27,191 nt of DNA from JAYEIA01 sp964472505 (GCA_964472505.1 CAYYQW010000055.1:1-27191), one strand, 5' to 3'. Counted from the first letter of the stretch, positions 14,605 through 22,676 are shown. Notes: a model not told the origin generated them from the sequence alone. Translations and numbers: made by a program.

Positions 14605-15030
14605 TTAAACCCTTATGAGTGTTAAGTTAAAACCATTTTTTTCTTCGGAATTAAAAAGCATGAGTACAACCGGTACCAACATGATGATCCAAACTGCCAA
14701 ATAGCCGTATTTCCACGAAAGTTCGGGCATTTTTTCAAAATTCATTCCGTAAACACCGGCAACAAAAGTAAGCGGGATAAAAATGGTGGCCACCACGGTT
14801 AATGTCTTCATAACCATATTCATACGATGTCCCTGAACCGAGAAAAACATATTGCTGTTCTGTTCGGTTTGCAGTTCAAGCGTTTCGCAGCTGTCTAATA
14901 GGGTGAGACACAAATCTTTGAGCTCTGAAAAGTATTTAATGTGTTCAGATTCAATGAATCCGGCTATGCTTCGCTCGGCCGTGCTGCTAAAAACTTTTTG
15001 TTTTTTCGGTGGCTGTCTTTTTTCATATAG
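14605..15030 (-). pseudogene. corA: C-terminal remnant of a CorA-type Mg2+/Co2+ channel
   Basis: The open frame on the minus strand runs from just after a TGA (15033-15031) to the TAA at 14607-14605, about 141 codons. It matches only the C-terminal third of CorA: a helix (ERSIAGFIESEHIKYFSEL, then LLDSCETLELQTEQNSNMF), RMNMVMKTLTVVATIFIPLTF, the diagnostic pore motif YGMNFEKMPEL, and the second membrane helix. A normal CorA has about 320-350 residues; some 200 N-terminal residues (the cytoplasmic funnel) are missing. Only 24 bases separate the frame from the ftsY stop. No ATG fits; the first usable start would be a TTG deep inside (14913). A working channel is unlikely; a remnant after deletion is the best reading, although read-through expression of a two-helix fragment cannot be excluded. 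Confidence 0.8.
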
Positions 15031-15054
15031 TCAGGCCGTAGAATCGGCAAAGCA

Positions 15055-16023
15055 TTATTTGATAATGGGTGTTTTTTTGAATAATGATTCCACAAAAGCT
15101 TTTTTATCAAACATTAGTAAATCTTCAGCTTTTTCGCCTATGCCAATGTATTTTACGGGAATCTGAAAACGATCGGAGATGCCTATTACCACACCGCCTT
15201 TGGCTGTTCCGTCGAGCTTGGTTATGGCCAGATCGGTTACTTCGGTAGCTTTGGTAAATTGCTTAGCTTGTTCAAAAGCATTTTGGCCGGTTGATCCGTC
15301 GAGAATCAGTAAAATTTCATGCGGGGCATCCGGAATAATTTTTTTCATCACCTTTTTTATCTTGCTCAGCTCTTCCATAAGGTGCTTTTTGTTGTGCAGC
15401 CTGCCGGCGGTATCTATAATTGCGATGTCGGCATTTTTGGCTTTGGCCGAACCGAGTGTATCAAAAGCTACCGAAGCCGGGTCGGAGCCTTGTCTTTGTT
15501 TTATAATTTCTACTTTGGTGCGTTGTGCCCATAAGTCGAGTTGTTCTACGGCTGCTGCTCTAAAAGTATCGGCAGCGCCCAATACTACGGTTTTTCCTGC
15601 GGCTTTAAATTTGTGAGCTAATTTGCCGATAGTGGTTGTTTTGCCTACACCGTTAACGCCTACAACCATTATTACATAAGGATTTCCGTCTTTGGTCTTC
15701 CAAGGGTCTTCTTCCGTATTGTTTTCATTTTCGGAAAGCAGCTCGCCAATTTCATTTTTCAGAAGGTCGAGCAATTCGGCGGTGTTAAAGTATTTATCTT
15801 TGCTTACGCGGGCTTCTAAACGGTCAATAATTTTCAGGGTAGTATCAACACCTACATCGGAACTTACAAGAATCTCTTCCAATTCGTCTAAAAAATCATC
15901 ACTTACTTTTGATTTTCCGGCTACGGCGCGAGATAATTTTTTCAGCAGGCTTTCGTTGGTTTTTTCCAAGCCTTTTTCGAGATTTTCTTTTTTCTCTTTC
16001 GAGAACATTCCAAATAATGCCAT
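15055..16023 (-). CDS. ftsY: Signal recognition particle receptor FtsY
   Basis: The product is the 322-residue SRP receptor GTPase that docks ribosome-nascent-chain-SRP complexes at the Sec translocon. It has a short N-terminal helical bundle (about 1-100; FGMFSKEKKENLEKGLEKTN, no long acidic A domain as in E. coli) and an NG GTPase domain. The motifs seen are GVNGVGKTTTIGKLA (G1), DTFRAAAVEQL (G2 region), DTAGR (G3), TKLDGTAKGG (G4) and GIGEKAEDL. I chose the ATG at 16023 (MALFGMF); the frame stays open to 16080, but a -7 box (16057-16050) lies in that extension. It is fourth in the rpmB-rpmG-DUF4295-ftsY cluster, a gene order typical of the phylum, and has its own promoter 99 bases after the DUF4295 gene. 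Confidence 0.95.
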   Translation of the reverse strand: MALFGMFSKEKKENLEKGLEKTNESLLKKLSRAVAGKSKVSDDFLDELEEILVSSDVGVDTTLKIIDRLEARVSKDKYFNTAELLDLLKNEIGELLSENENNTEEDPWKTKDGNPYVIMVVGVNGVGKTTTIGKLAHKFKAAGKTVVLGAADTFRAAAVEQLDLWAQRTKVEIIKQRQGSDPASVAFDTLGSAKAKNADIAIIDTAGRLHNKKHLMEELSKIKKVMKKIIPDAPHEILLILDGSTGQNAFEQAKQFTKATEVTDLAITKLDGTAKGGVVIGISDRFQIPVKYIGIGEKAEDLLMFDKKAFVESLFKKTPIIK

Positions 16024-16049
16024 TTTGAAATAATTTAGGGTTGATTTTT

Positions 16050-16057
16050 CAAATATA
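16050..16057 (-). promoter_or_regulatory. -7 box of ftsY
   Basis: On the minus strand TATATTTG matches TAnnTTTG and ends 26 bases before the ATG at 16023. It suggests that ftsY can be transcribed apart from the ribosomal-protein genes, and it rules against the longer N-terminus. Confidence 0.6.
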
Positions 16058-16122
16058 CAAAAAGCTTTCCTCAAATTCATGAGAAAAGCTTAAGAATATA
16101 TCTCAGATTTTAATACGGTTCT

Positions 16123-16278
16123 TTACTTCTTAGCGAGGAATTCTTTTACTTTTTCGTTGTGTACCATTACTTCTTTAAAAGTATAGGCTCCTGTTTTGGG
16201 AGATTTTACAACTTTTACAATTTTTGTAAATGCTTTTCCTTCACCTTTCTGTACTGCAGCAACTACTTTCTTAGCCAT
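16123..16278 (-). CDS. DUF4295-family small basic protein
   Basis: The gene encodes a 51-residue, very lysine-rich protein beginning MAKKVVAAVQKGEGKAFTKI and ending EKVKEFLAKK. It is conserved in Bacteroidetes between rpmG and ftsY. Its size, charge and position between ribosomal-protein genes and ftsY suggest a ribosome-associated protein. I recall that cryo-EM of a Flavobacterium ribosome revealed a phylum-specific small r-protein (called bL38) that may be this family, but I cannot confirm the match here. It starts at ATG 16278, 11 bases after the rpmG stop, so it is co-transcribed with rpmB-rpmG. Confidence 0.85.
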   Translation of the reverse strand: MAKKVVAAVQKGEGKAFTKIVKVVKSPKTGAYTFKEVMVHNEKVKEFLAKK

Positions 16279-16289
16279 AGTTTAATGTT

Positions 16290-16475
16290 TTATTTGATTT
16301 CTTTATGAATCGTGTATTTTCTCAATATCGGATTGTATTTTTTCAATTCCATGCGTCCGGTAGTGTTCTTACGATTTTTGGTTGTAATATAACGAGAAGT
16401 ACCCGGTTTACCGGTTTTTTTGTGCTCGGTACATTCCAAAATAACCTGAATTCTGTCGCCTTTCTTTTTAGCCAT
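16290..16475 (-). CDS. rpmG: 50S ribosomal protein bL33
   Basis: The gene encodes a 61-residue basic ribosomal protein of the large subunit (MAKKKGDRIQVILECTEHKK, then GTSRYITTKNRKNTTGRMEL, KKYNPILRKYTIHKEIK). The family signature YxTxKNRxNTxxRxELxKYxPxxRK is complete. It has a single cysteine, so the zinc-ribbon CxxC pairs of the zinc-binding form are absent (zinc-independent type). It lies 13 bases after rpmB and 11 before the DUF4295 gene, in a tight operon. Confidence 0.97.
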   Translation of the reverse strand: MAKKKGDRIQVILECTEHKKTGKPGTSRYITTKNRKNTTGRMELKKYNPILRKYTIHKEIK

Positions 16476-16488
16476 GATTCAATATTTT

Positions 16489-16731
16489 TTAATATTTGCT
16501 GATGATTCCTTTTTCTTTTGCTTCTTTCAAAGCTTTGGACAATCCCTTCTTTTGAATTATCTTCATACCGGATGTGGAAACAATCAAATGTATCCAACGA
16601 TTTTCATCGGCCAAAAAATATTTCTTTTTGAATAAGTTAGGGCGAAATGTCCTTCGTGTTTTCTTATGGGAGTGAGATACATTATTGCCTGTAATTACCC
16701 TTTTTCCCGTTATTTGACATGTTTTTGCCAT
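16489..16731 (-). CDS. rpmB: 50S ribosomal protein bL28
   Basis: The gene encodes an 80-residue ribosomal protein of the large subunit (MAKTCQITGKRVITGNNVSH, then SHKKTRRTFRPNLFKKKYFL). The typical GNNVSHSxxKTRRxFxPNL block is present. Only one cysteine is found, so it is the zinc-free form, like the neighbouring bL33. It is first in the operon. A possible promoter is an A/T-rich variant of the -7 box (TACTTTTTTTG, minus strand 16791-16781) about 50 bases upstream. It deviates from TAnnTTTG by extra T residues. Confidence 0.97.
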   Translation of the reverse strand: MAKTCQITGKRVITGNNVSHSHKKTRRTFRPNLFKKKYFLADENRWIHLIVSTSGMKIIQKKGLSKALKEAKEKGIISKY

Positions 16732-17223
16732 TACTCCGTATTTATGTGATGTATAAAATTCTGTTTCTTAAAATGGAATGCAAAAAAAGTAAATTTAATT
16801 CAAATAATCAAAATTATTCTGCTTTTTTCTGCTTTTAATCTTTTTATTCAAATTTTTAAACTTGAATTTGCTTAAAATAGGCTGCAAATTGCACTATAAA
16901 TTGCTTATAATGAGAAAGTACAATTCTTTTCCCCAAAATTTCAAAAAACAAAGATACTATAATTTTTCGCATTCTCTGCTTAATCGTTTTATATTTTTGC
17001 TAAAGTTTCAATACGCAGCGAGTTTTGTGCTTGTTTGGCTTTTTGCCCGTTTGCAAACAGGTCTTTTGAATTAGGAATTTTATTTGTTTAAATGCTAAAT
17101 ATCAACACCTTAAATTAGTAATTCCAAATTAAACAAAATACATTAAGATTTTAAAATGAAAATTGGTTTTTGTTGATAGACATAAAAAATGAAGAAATCA
17201 ACAAAGGACACAAAGATACACAT

Positions 17224-17281
17224 AGTTCTGCTTTAGGATATTAAAACAAAAACAAGCTCTGAAAGAGCGAAATATTTCTTC
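17224..17281. repeat. Dispersed GCTCTGAAAGAGC repeat, copy 3
   Basis: TTCTGCTTTAGGATATTAAA, then AGCTCTGAAAGAGCGAAATA, aligns with the copies at 3395 and 4140. After the core, this copy continues as AATATTTCTTCGAGGG, matching the divergent copy ending at 3590 rather than the CATCGGGCA hairpin. At least two sub-families are therefore present. Confidence 0.65.
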
Positions 17282-17293
17282 GAGGGTCTTGAA

Positions 17294-17327
17294 AGTTATT
17301 CCAAATCTTATAAGATTTGGAATAACT
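17294..17327. repeat. Perfect 34-bp palindrome
   Basis: The first arm AGTTATTCCAAATCTTA (17294-17310) is followed immediately by its exact reverse complement (17311-17327), with no loop. It lies directly after the dispersed repeat. No T-run follows, so a terminator role is not supported. Confidence 0.85.
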
Positions 17328-17632
17328 AAAAATAGCTTATTTAGATACATAACCGGTATGTTTCGAAGCGAAAAACTCTGTTTTTGGAATCATCTGTATA
17401 ACGCCTTAATAAACAGTGCTTCGTAGTTTGGTTGCTATGATAATATAGCGTATCAAAAGCCACGATATAAGGGCTTGAGTACCTGCGAAACTTTAGTAAT
17501 TAAATCTTACATCTTAAATCTCTCATCTAAATACTTACATCTTATATCTTCAACCATAAGATTTTTTTGATATTAAACAGCTTATTATCTAATTTAGGGG
17601 TTTACATTAAAAAGTTCCCGGAAACACAGCTT

Positions 17633-19354
17633 ATGGCATACAATTATCGGCAGCTTAAAAATTCACCCTTTCGGTTTGTCTTTCGCGGTTTTTATATCAC
17701 CGTCGTTTTGGTCATACTTGCATTTATACTTATTGAACAGCAAAACCAAAAGGCACGTGAAGCTTTTTTTGCAGCGGAAAAATTCCGCATGGAGGTTTTT
17801 GAGTTATCGCGCAGTTTTCCTGAGTTTATGGACACCGAACGCAGTGATAATTTCTTTCTGTACGATTTCGACGGGAATAGTGAGGAAGTTGTTATGCAAA
17901 TTGAGCGCTTGTCGCAAATGGCTAACAATAAATCGCTTACTGAGTCTATGGTAAAGGCGGGAATCGGAAGTGATTCAGCCGGACTGAAAAAACTTATTGA
18001 AAGCTTAAATACGAATTTTCAGAATATCTTGTCGGCAGAGAAAACCTTGGGCAATGAAGAATACGGCCTGGCACAAAGCCTGAAAGATGCCGGAGCGCAA
18101 TTGAGTCTGACAGCTCAAACATTGGCTGACAGTTCCGTAAAAAGTCAACTGCTTACGGTGGCAGAATTAGCCGATGCCTATCAACAAAATTCGACAGAAT
18201 CTACTGAACGCGACTATCTTCAAAGCTCTGAAAATTTTATAGATAAACTGAAACCGCCGAAAGGGAAAGAGCCTTCAGTCAAAGAAAAACAATTGATCGA
18301 TATACTTATCAAACATCGTTCTCGCTTTATAGCTTATTCCAAAGCCGTTACACTTTTGGGACATAGCAATGAAGAAGGGCTTAAGGCGCTTGCTTTTGAA
18401 AGTTTAAGAGAATTGGCACAAATTTCTGATACTTATTATCAATTTCAACTTGAAAACTACAAGACTCAAAGCAATCGTTCCCGAATTTATACTTTCATTG
18501 GTATTGCTTTGGCCTTGCTGGTACCCTTTGTGTTGGGTTTTTGGATTTACCGAAGAATAACCGGATATTTTGATCAGATTGATGTTTTGCTGCAATACTT
18601 AAAGGAAGGCGAAATTACCCGATTTGATTATTCTCGCAGTATGGCTTCTTTTCCTATGCTTCGAACAATTCGCGATATTTTTTCCGGCTTGGAACTTAAA
18701 AATAAACACATTCAAAAAATAAGCACCGGAGCAGCCGCAGATGCTGACTACCGATACGATTTGCATGATGTGCTGGGTCAAAGCATTTTGCAGTTGGAAG
18801 AAAGTGTTTTGCAATCTCAAAAAGAAAAAGAAAACGAGTTACGTAAAAAAGAAGTGGAGGACAAGCGTATCCGGGGTCTTACAAAATTTGCCGCTGTTAT
18901 GCGTGAGAATGCCGGACAAGCTCAAAAAATGGCACAGGCCGTTACCAATGAACTCGTAAATTTTCTGGAGATAGAATTGGCCGGCTTTTATATTTTAAAG
19001 CCCGAAAAAGACCCGCCGGAATATGAGTTAATAGCTGCTTACGCTTATAATCAGGAAAAGATGATTCAAAAAACCGTGACTACCGGCAAAGGTTTGGTCG
19101 GAACGGCAGCTTCCGATAAAATTTCATTCCATTACGATGAATTGCCGGAAGATTATCTCTCCATAGTAACCGGCTTTGGGCAGGCGCCTCCGAAGGCATT
19201 GTACATTCAGCCCTTGATCTCCGGCGATACCGTGGTGGGTGTCTTGGAGCTGGCTTCGATTAGTAAGTTCTCCGAATACGATATCGAATTCATCAAAAGC
19301 CTGGCCGGCGATATTGCTTCTGCTTTGCGATACATCATACTCGAAAAATCTTAA
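17633..19354 (+). CDS. Membrane-anchored GAF-domain sensor protein without kinase
   Basis: The gene encodes a 573-residue protein. A membrane helix at about 16-34 (GFYITVVLVILAFILIEQQ) is followed by some 250 helical residues predicted to be periplasmic. A second helix at about 285-307 (YTFIGIALALLVPFVLGFWIY) precedes a HAMP-like and coiled-coil stretch (to about 415) and a C-terminal GAF domain (about 419-571; LVGTAASDKISFHYDELPED, then VGVLELASISKFSEYDIEFI). The layout is that of chemoreceptor or histidine-kinase input modules, but the protein stops after GAF and no kinase, cyclase or receiver is adjacent. It presumably signals through a partner encoded elsewhere, or by conformational change (inference). 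I prefer the ATG at 17633; the frame is open to a TTG at 17567 that falls in a possible -7 run. Confidence 0.8.
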   Translation: MAYNYRQLKNSPFRFVFRGFYITVVLVILAFILIEQQNQKAREAFFAAEKFRMEVFELSRSFPEFMDTERSDNFFLYDFDGNSEEVVMQIERLSQMANNKSLTESMVKAGIGSDSAGLKKLIESLNTNFQNILSAEKTLGNEEYGLAQSLKDAGAQLSLTAQTLADSSVKSQLLTVAELADAYQQNSTESTERDYLQSSENFIDKLKPPKGKEPSVKEKQLIDILIKHRSRFIAYSKAVTLLGHSNEEGLKALAFESLRELAQISDTYYQFQLENYKTQSNRSRIYTFIGIALALLVPFVLGFWIYRRITGYFDQIDVLLQYLKEGEITRFDYSRSMASFPMLRTIRDIFSGLELKNKHIQKISTGAAADADYRYDLHDVLGQSILQLEESVLQSQKEKENELRKKEVEDKRIRGLTKFAAVMRENAGQAQKMAQAVTNELVNFLEIELAGFYILKPEKDPPEYELIAAYAYNQEKMIQKTVTTGKGLVGTAASDKISFHYDELPEDYLSIVTGFGQAPPKALYIQPLISGDTVVGVLELASISKFSEYDIEFIKSLAGDIASALRYIILEKS

Positions 19355-19811
19355 ACGGCTTGGGTATGGGCTTGCGGGAGTAGTTGTCAAGCAAAGGGAA
19401 TTATTTTATGTTTTTGATTAGCTCCGTCCTTTAGTCATAATTGTTGATAAATAATGGCTTTAGCAGAATATATATGACTCATCCGGTAGGTTAAAATCCC
19501 ATCTCGCAAAATTTATATATGAGCCCACTCCGAAAAGTCGATTTTTCTGCCGGCAAAGTTGTAAGTATCTGTTAGTCAGCAACCGACGGGTTAACCCGTC
19601 GGTTATGGAACGAGTTGTTTATGAGCAGCTTAAACATATCGCTTGTTTTTATTTGTACTTTTCGGAGTGGACTCATATATTAAAGCATAAGCAAACTGTT
19701 GGTTTTTAATAACCGGGTTTCTCTACAGTTATCTTCCTCCAAAAGTTTTTCATCCCCCATTCATAAAATGCTTTCGACTTTCACTAAAAATGCTTTATTT
19801 TACAAAAAAAA
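19355..19811. other. Intergenic region with MITE-like element
   Basis: No gene is seen. The only notable structure is the inverted-repeat element at 19515-19680 with its internal palindrome. ATATATGACTCATCCGG near 19469 partly repeats the element's outer end. Confidence 0.6.
19515..19680. mobile_element. MITE-like element B, 24-bp inverted ends
   Basis: The 24-base ends (19515-19538 and 19657-19680) are inverted repeats with one mismatch, core CCACTCCGAAAAGT. The interior of 118 bases has no open frame. It contains a perfect 24-bp palindrome at 19581-19604 (half-site AACCGACGGGTT). The outermost ATATAT is self-complementary and could equally be a target-site duplication. The ends share the CTCCGAAAAGTC core with element A (11619-11753). 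Confidence 0.65.
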
Positions 19812-20807
19812 ATGAAGCGACTGCTGTTAACTTTTATCGGATTATTTTGGGTTTTATTTGCTGCGGCTCAATCGTTTGCTTGGTGGGAAAAATCGAAAAT
19901 ATCAGCGCCGGCTTTGGCCGATATGTATTCCGGTTTAAGCAAAGTAGAGTTGGTAAAGACTCAAAAAGTTCATCCGCAATATTATAAAGGGGAATTTATT
20001 GACCGCCCGCTCAACGAGTTGCAAACCGGTTTTGGCTTGCCGATTTTTTCATCACAAAAAAATATATCGGGCGGCTTGCTTAAAACTGCTTTGGATATGC
20101 AGGTGGCTGCGGTGCTTTTAATTGATATGTACGAAGAGGAAACCGCCCCGGTAATTAATAATGATTATCGTTTCGGACCGGCTTTCAATGCGGTTTATTA
20201 TCCCGCTGCTTGGGAACGTGCTTTTGTAAAAAATATTAGTATGCGCTTTTTGCCGGTGCTTCACGAGAGCACGCACATAGGCGATGAATATGCTTTGCAC
20301 GGTTATTCAAATGTGCCGGATTTTATGCGCATAAATGTTTCTTACGAAGTATGGCAGTTGTTTTTGGGAATTAATTCGCCGGATACGCTTTCGGGCAGTT
20401 TACTTTCTGCCGAAATTGGCTATCAAAGGCTTTTGCCGCACAAAGCCGGCTTTTATAATGTGGATACCTTTGAGGTAGGGGGTCTTGATGTAAAGCCAAG
20501 CAGCGAGCGCGATATCTGGCTTTTTCGCTTGAATGCTCAAAAAGAAACTGAATTTATGAAAAAGCGCAAAGGTCGAATTTTGTTTTCATCCGAATTGCGA
20601 AATGAGATAAAATTTGGCTACACTATGCTAAACCCCGAGCGGCGTGTTTGGTCCTTAAATACGGTAACGGGTTTTAGTTTTGATGCCGGATCAATACATC
20701 GGCGTATGGGCTTTTATTTGCGCTATTACTACGGATTGAATCCTTACGGGCAGCTGCGTGATGAGTATAATTTTCAGCTTTTCGGAGCGGGTATATTTAT
20801 ACAGTAA
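19812..20807 (+). CDS. DUF1207-like outer-membrane protein
   Basis: The gene encodes a 331-residue protein with a signal peptide (MKRLLLTFIGLFWVLFAAAQ). The body alternates aromatic and polar residues and ends FQLFGAGIFIQ, as expected of an outer-membrane beta-barrel. The stretch LPVLHESTHIGDEYALHGYS, followed by MRINVSYEVWQLFLGI, resembles the His-x-Ser-x-His-x-Gly-Asp-Glu block of DUF1207 proteins (recognised from memory; moderate confidence). The family has no established function. The gene stands alone and converges on the helicase gene, with 126 bases between the stops. Confidence 0.7.
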   Translation: MKRLLLTFIGLFWVLFAAAQSFAWWEKSKISAPALADMYSGLSKVELVKTQKVHPQYYKGEFIDRPLNELQTGFGLPIFSSQKNISGGLLKTALDMQVAAVLLIDMYEEETAPVINNDYRFGPAFNAVYYPAAWERAFVKNISMRFLPVLHESTHIGDEYALHGYSNVPDFMRINVSYEVWQLFLGINSPDTLSGSLLSAEIGYQRLLPHKAGFYNVDTFEVGGLDVKPSSERDIWLFRLNAQKETEFMKKRKGRILFSSELRNEIKFGYTMLNPERRVWSLNTVTGFSFDAGSIHRRMGFYLRYYYGLNPYGQLRDEYNFQLFGAGIFIQ

Positions 20808-20847
20808 GCCCTAAAAGTACGCAGTCAGCTTTGTACACTTAGGGCTT
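20806..20847. terminator. Possible bidirectional terminator hairpin
   Basis: AAGCCCTAA (20806-20814) pairs with TTAGGGCTT (20839-20847), and inside it GTAC pairs with GTAC, in the space between two convergent genes. The T-run that should follow is poor on both strands, so this is a weak call based on position and stem strength. Confidence 0.4.
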
Positions 20848-20933
20848 GTAATTCTGTGATAATGAGTAATATCCAAATTACTCGGTCGGTATTTTCTTAT
20901 CTTTGATTCACATAATTGGGGCGAAATTCAGCA

Positions 20934-22646
20934 TTAATAGCTAAAATCGGCCTTTTTTTTTCGCTTTTTGTTTTTCTTGAATTTATGCGGAGCTTTGCCT
21001 TTGGGGCCTTGCTTACCGGCGCGTTCGTTTTTAGAAAATTCTGCAAAAACCGAAGTCCCGTTATACTCTGTTTTGTTGAGTTTGTCAATAAGTTCGCCTG
21101 CAGTTTCTTTTTCAACTTCTATAAAAGAGAAATTTTTAAGAATTTCGATGCGACCTATTTCGCTGTCTCCGGATCTTAAAGCTTCATTGACCAAGCCAAT
21201 TAAGTTGGCGGGTTTCACTTTGTTGTTGGCACCAATGTTTATGAATAATTCTGAGAAATCTGAATTGGTTCCCCTGCTTTTTTTATTCTTTTTGCCTTTG
21301 GATGCTTTATCGGAAGCTGAAGCGTTAATGTCTTTAGCATTTTTATAATAAGCCAGAAAACGATTAAATTCTGCCGAAACTACTCGTTTAATGAGGTCTT
21401 CTTTACTGAAGTCTTTGAATTTTTCATTGATGTCATTCAAAAAAGGTTCTATTTGTTCCTCTTTTACATGAGTTTGCTCAATTCTGTCCATCAGTGAGAA
21501 AAGTTGTCGGTTACAAATTTCTTTACCGTCCGGCACTTTTTCGGGTGTAAATGAAATACCAAATTTTTTCTGAATTTGTTTTATGGTACCGATTTCTTTT
21601 GGCGTAATTACGGCTACGGAAATACCGCTTTTACCGGCTCGGCCTGTACGTCCGCCTCGGTGAACATAGATTTCCGGATTATCCGGGAGGTTGTAATTTA
21701 TTACATGCGTGAGGTCGTCCACATCTAAACCTCTTGCGGCAACATCGGTGGCTACCAGCATTTGCAGATGTTTCGTTCTGAAACGGTTCATTACTTCATC
21801 GCGTTGTGCTTGCGACAAATCACCGTGCAGAGCATCGGCATTGTAACCGTCTTGCATCAGGTTTTGTGCCACGTCTTTGGTTTCTCGTCGTGTTCTGCAA
21901 AATACGATTCCGTAGATATCCGGATTGCTGTCGGCAATGCGTTTGAGTACTTCGTATCGGTTGTGCGGTTTTACCACATAGTAGATGTGATCCAGTTTCT
22001 CAGCGGCTGAATTGGCCGGTGAAACAGATATTTCTACCGGATTATTCATGTATTTTTTACTGATACTGCGAATGGCTTTCGACATGGTTGCCGAAAACAA
22101 CGCGGTTTGTTTTTCTGCCGGAGTTTCACTCAGTATGGCATCCAAATCATCTTGGAAGCCCATGGAGAGCATCTCATCGGCCTCATCCAATATAACGCGC
22201 TCTACGGCATCAAGTTGAAGTTTTTTTCTTCGGATTAAGTCCTGAGCTCTCCCCGGAGTTGCAACAACGATTTGTGCACCTTTACGAAGTTCTCGAATTT
22301 GAGTGTCAATGGAGGCTCCGCCATATACAGCGACTACTGAAATATTTTTTACATATTTTGAATAATCTTTCAAATCCCCCGATATTTGTATGCAAAGTTC
22401 TCGGGTAGGGCAGAGAATAAGTGTTTGAGTTTGTTTACTCTCGGCATTTGTAAGGTTCAATGCGGGCAGTCCGAAAGCGGCAGTTTTACCGGTGCCGGTT
22501 TGCGCCAGTCCAATCAAATCTTTTTGTTGGTTCGATAACAAATAAGGAATGGTTTGAGCCTGAATTGGGGTGGGTTCTTCAAAACCCATTTCTTGAATTG
22601 CTTGAAGATACTCTTGTTGCAATCCGATTTCTGAAAATGAAGTCAT
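20934..22646 (-). CDS. DEAD-box RNA helicase with DbpA-type RNA-binding domain
   Basis: The gene encodes a 570-residue ATP-dependent RNA helicase likely to act in ribosome assembly, cold adaptation or RNA turnover. All motifs are visible: Q motif (GFEEPTPIQAQ), I AQTGTGKTAAF, Ia PTRELCIQI, Ib TPGR, II DEAD (LDEADEMLSMGF), III SAT, IV IVFCRTRRE, V ATDVAARGLD and VI HRGGRTGRAG. The C-terminal part holds a DbpA-type RRM-like fold (FSELFINIGANNKVKPANLI, ending TSVFAEFSKN) and a Lys/Arg-rich tail. Overall it is like DeaD/CsdA. The frame is open 21 codons further upstream, but that part contains the -7 box TACCTTTG (22676-22669), so the ATG at 22646 is the start. Confidence 0.95.
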   Translation of the reverse strand: MTSFSEIGLQQEYLQAIQEMGFEEPTPIQAQTIPYLLSNQQKDLIGLAQTGTGKTAAFGLPALNLTNAESKQTQTLILCPTRELCIQISGDLKDYSKYVKNISVVAVYGGASIDTQIRELRKGAQIVVATPGRAQDLIRRKKLQLDAVERVILDEADEMLSMGFQDDLDAILSETPAEKQTALFSATMSKAIRSISKKYMNNPVEISVSPANSAAEKLDHIYYVVKPHNRYEVLKRIADSNPDIYGIVFCRTRRETKDVAQNLMQDGYNADALHGDLSQAQRDEVMNRFRTKHLQMLVATDVAARGLDVDDLTHVINYNLPDNPEIYVHRGGRTGRAGKSGISVAVITPKEIGTIKQIQKKFGISFTPEKVPDGKEICNRQLFSLMDRIEQTHVKEEQIEPFLNDINEKFKDFSKEDLIKRVVSAEFNRFLAYYKNAKDINASASDKASKGKKNKKSRGTNSDFSELFINIGANNKVKPANLIGLVNEALRSGDSEIGRIEILKNFSFIEVEKETAGELIDKLNKTEYNGTSVFAEFSKNERAGKQGPKGKAPHKFKKNKKRKKKADFSY

Positions 22647-22668
22647 AATTATTTTATCAATTAGCGGG

Positions 22669-22676
22669 CAAAGGTA
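22669..22676 (-). promoter_or_regulatory. -7 box of the helicase gene
   Basis: On the minus strand TACCTTTG is a perfect TAnnTTTG match and ends 22 bases before the ATG at 22646. It fixes the start codon. Confidence 0.65.

Larger units (their letters stand above)
16732..17632. other. Large divergent intergenic region, AT-rich
   Basis: No convincing gene is found. A 70-codon frame at 16862 is low-complexity. The region holds the third copy of the dispersed GCTCTGAAAGAGC repeat (17224-17281), a perfect 34-bp palindrome (17294-17327), and an ACATCTTA/AATCT low-complexity stretch (about 17503-17552). Promoters for rpmB (minus) and the GAF gene (plus) must lie here. The run TTTTTTTG at 17562-17569 is a possible weak -7 box. 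Confidence 0.55.

Noticed and set aside
15001..15027. Programmed frameshift (AAAAAAC heptamer) joining a 20-codon frame to the corA remnant
   Set aside because: The upstream frame is only 20 codons and does not resemble CorA, so the run of A is more simply chance in a decaying gene.
16862..17074. 70-codon plus-strand frame downstream of the ribosomal-protein promoter region
   Set aside because: AT-rich low-complexity Phe/Lys/Leu sequence in an intergenic stretch with no support.
20794..20933. Small RNA between the convergent genes
   Set aside because: Only a hairpin is visible; no promoter box or terminator T-run supports an independent transcript.
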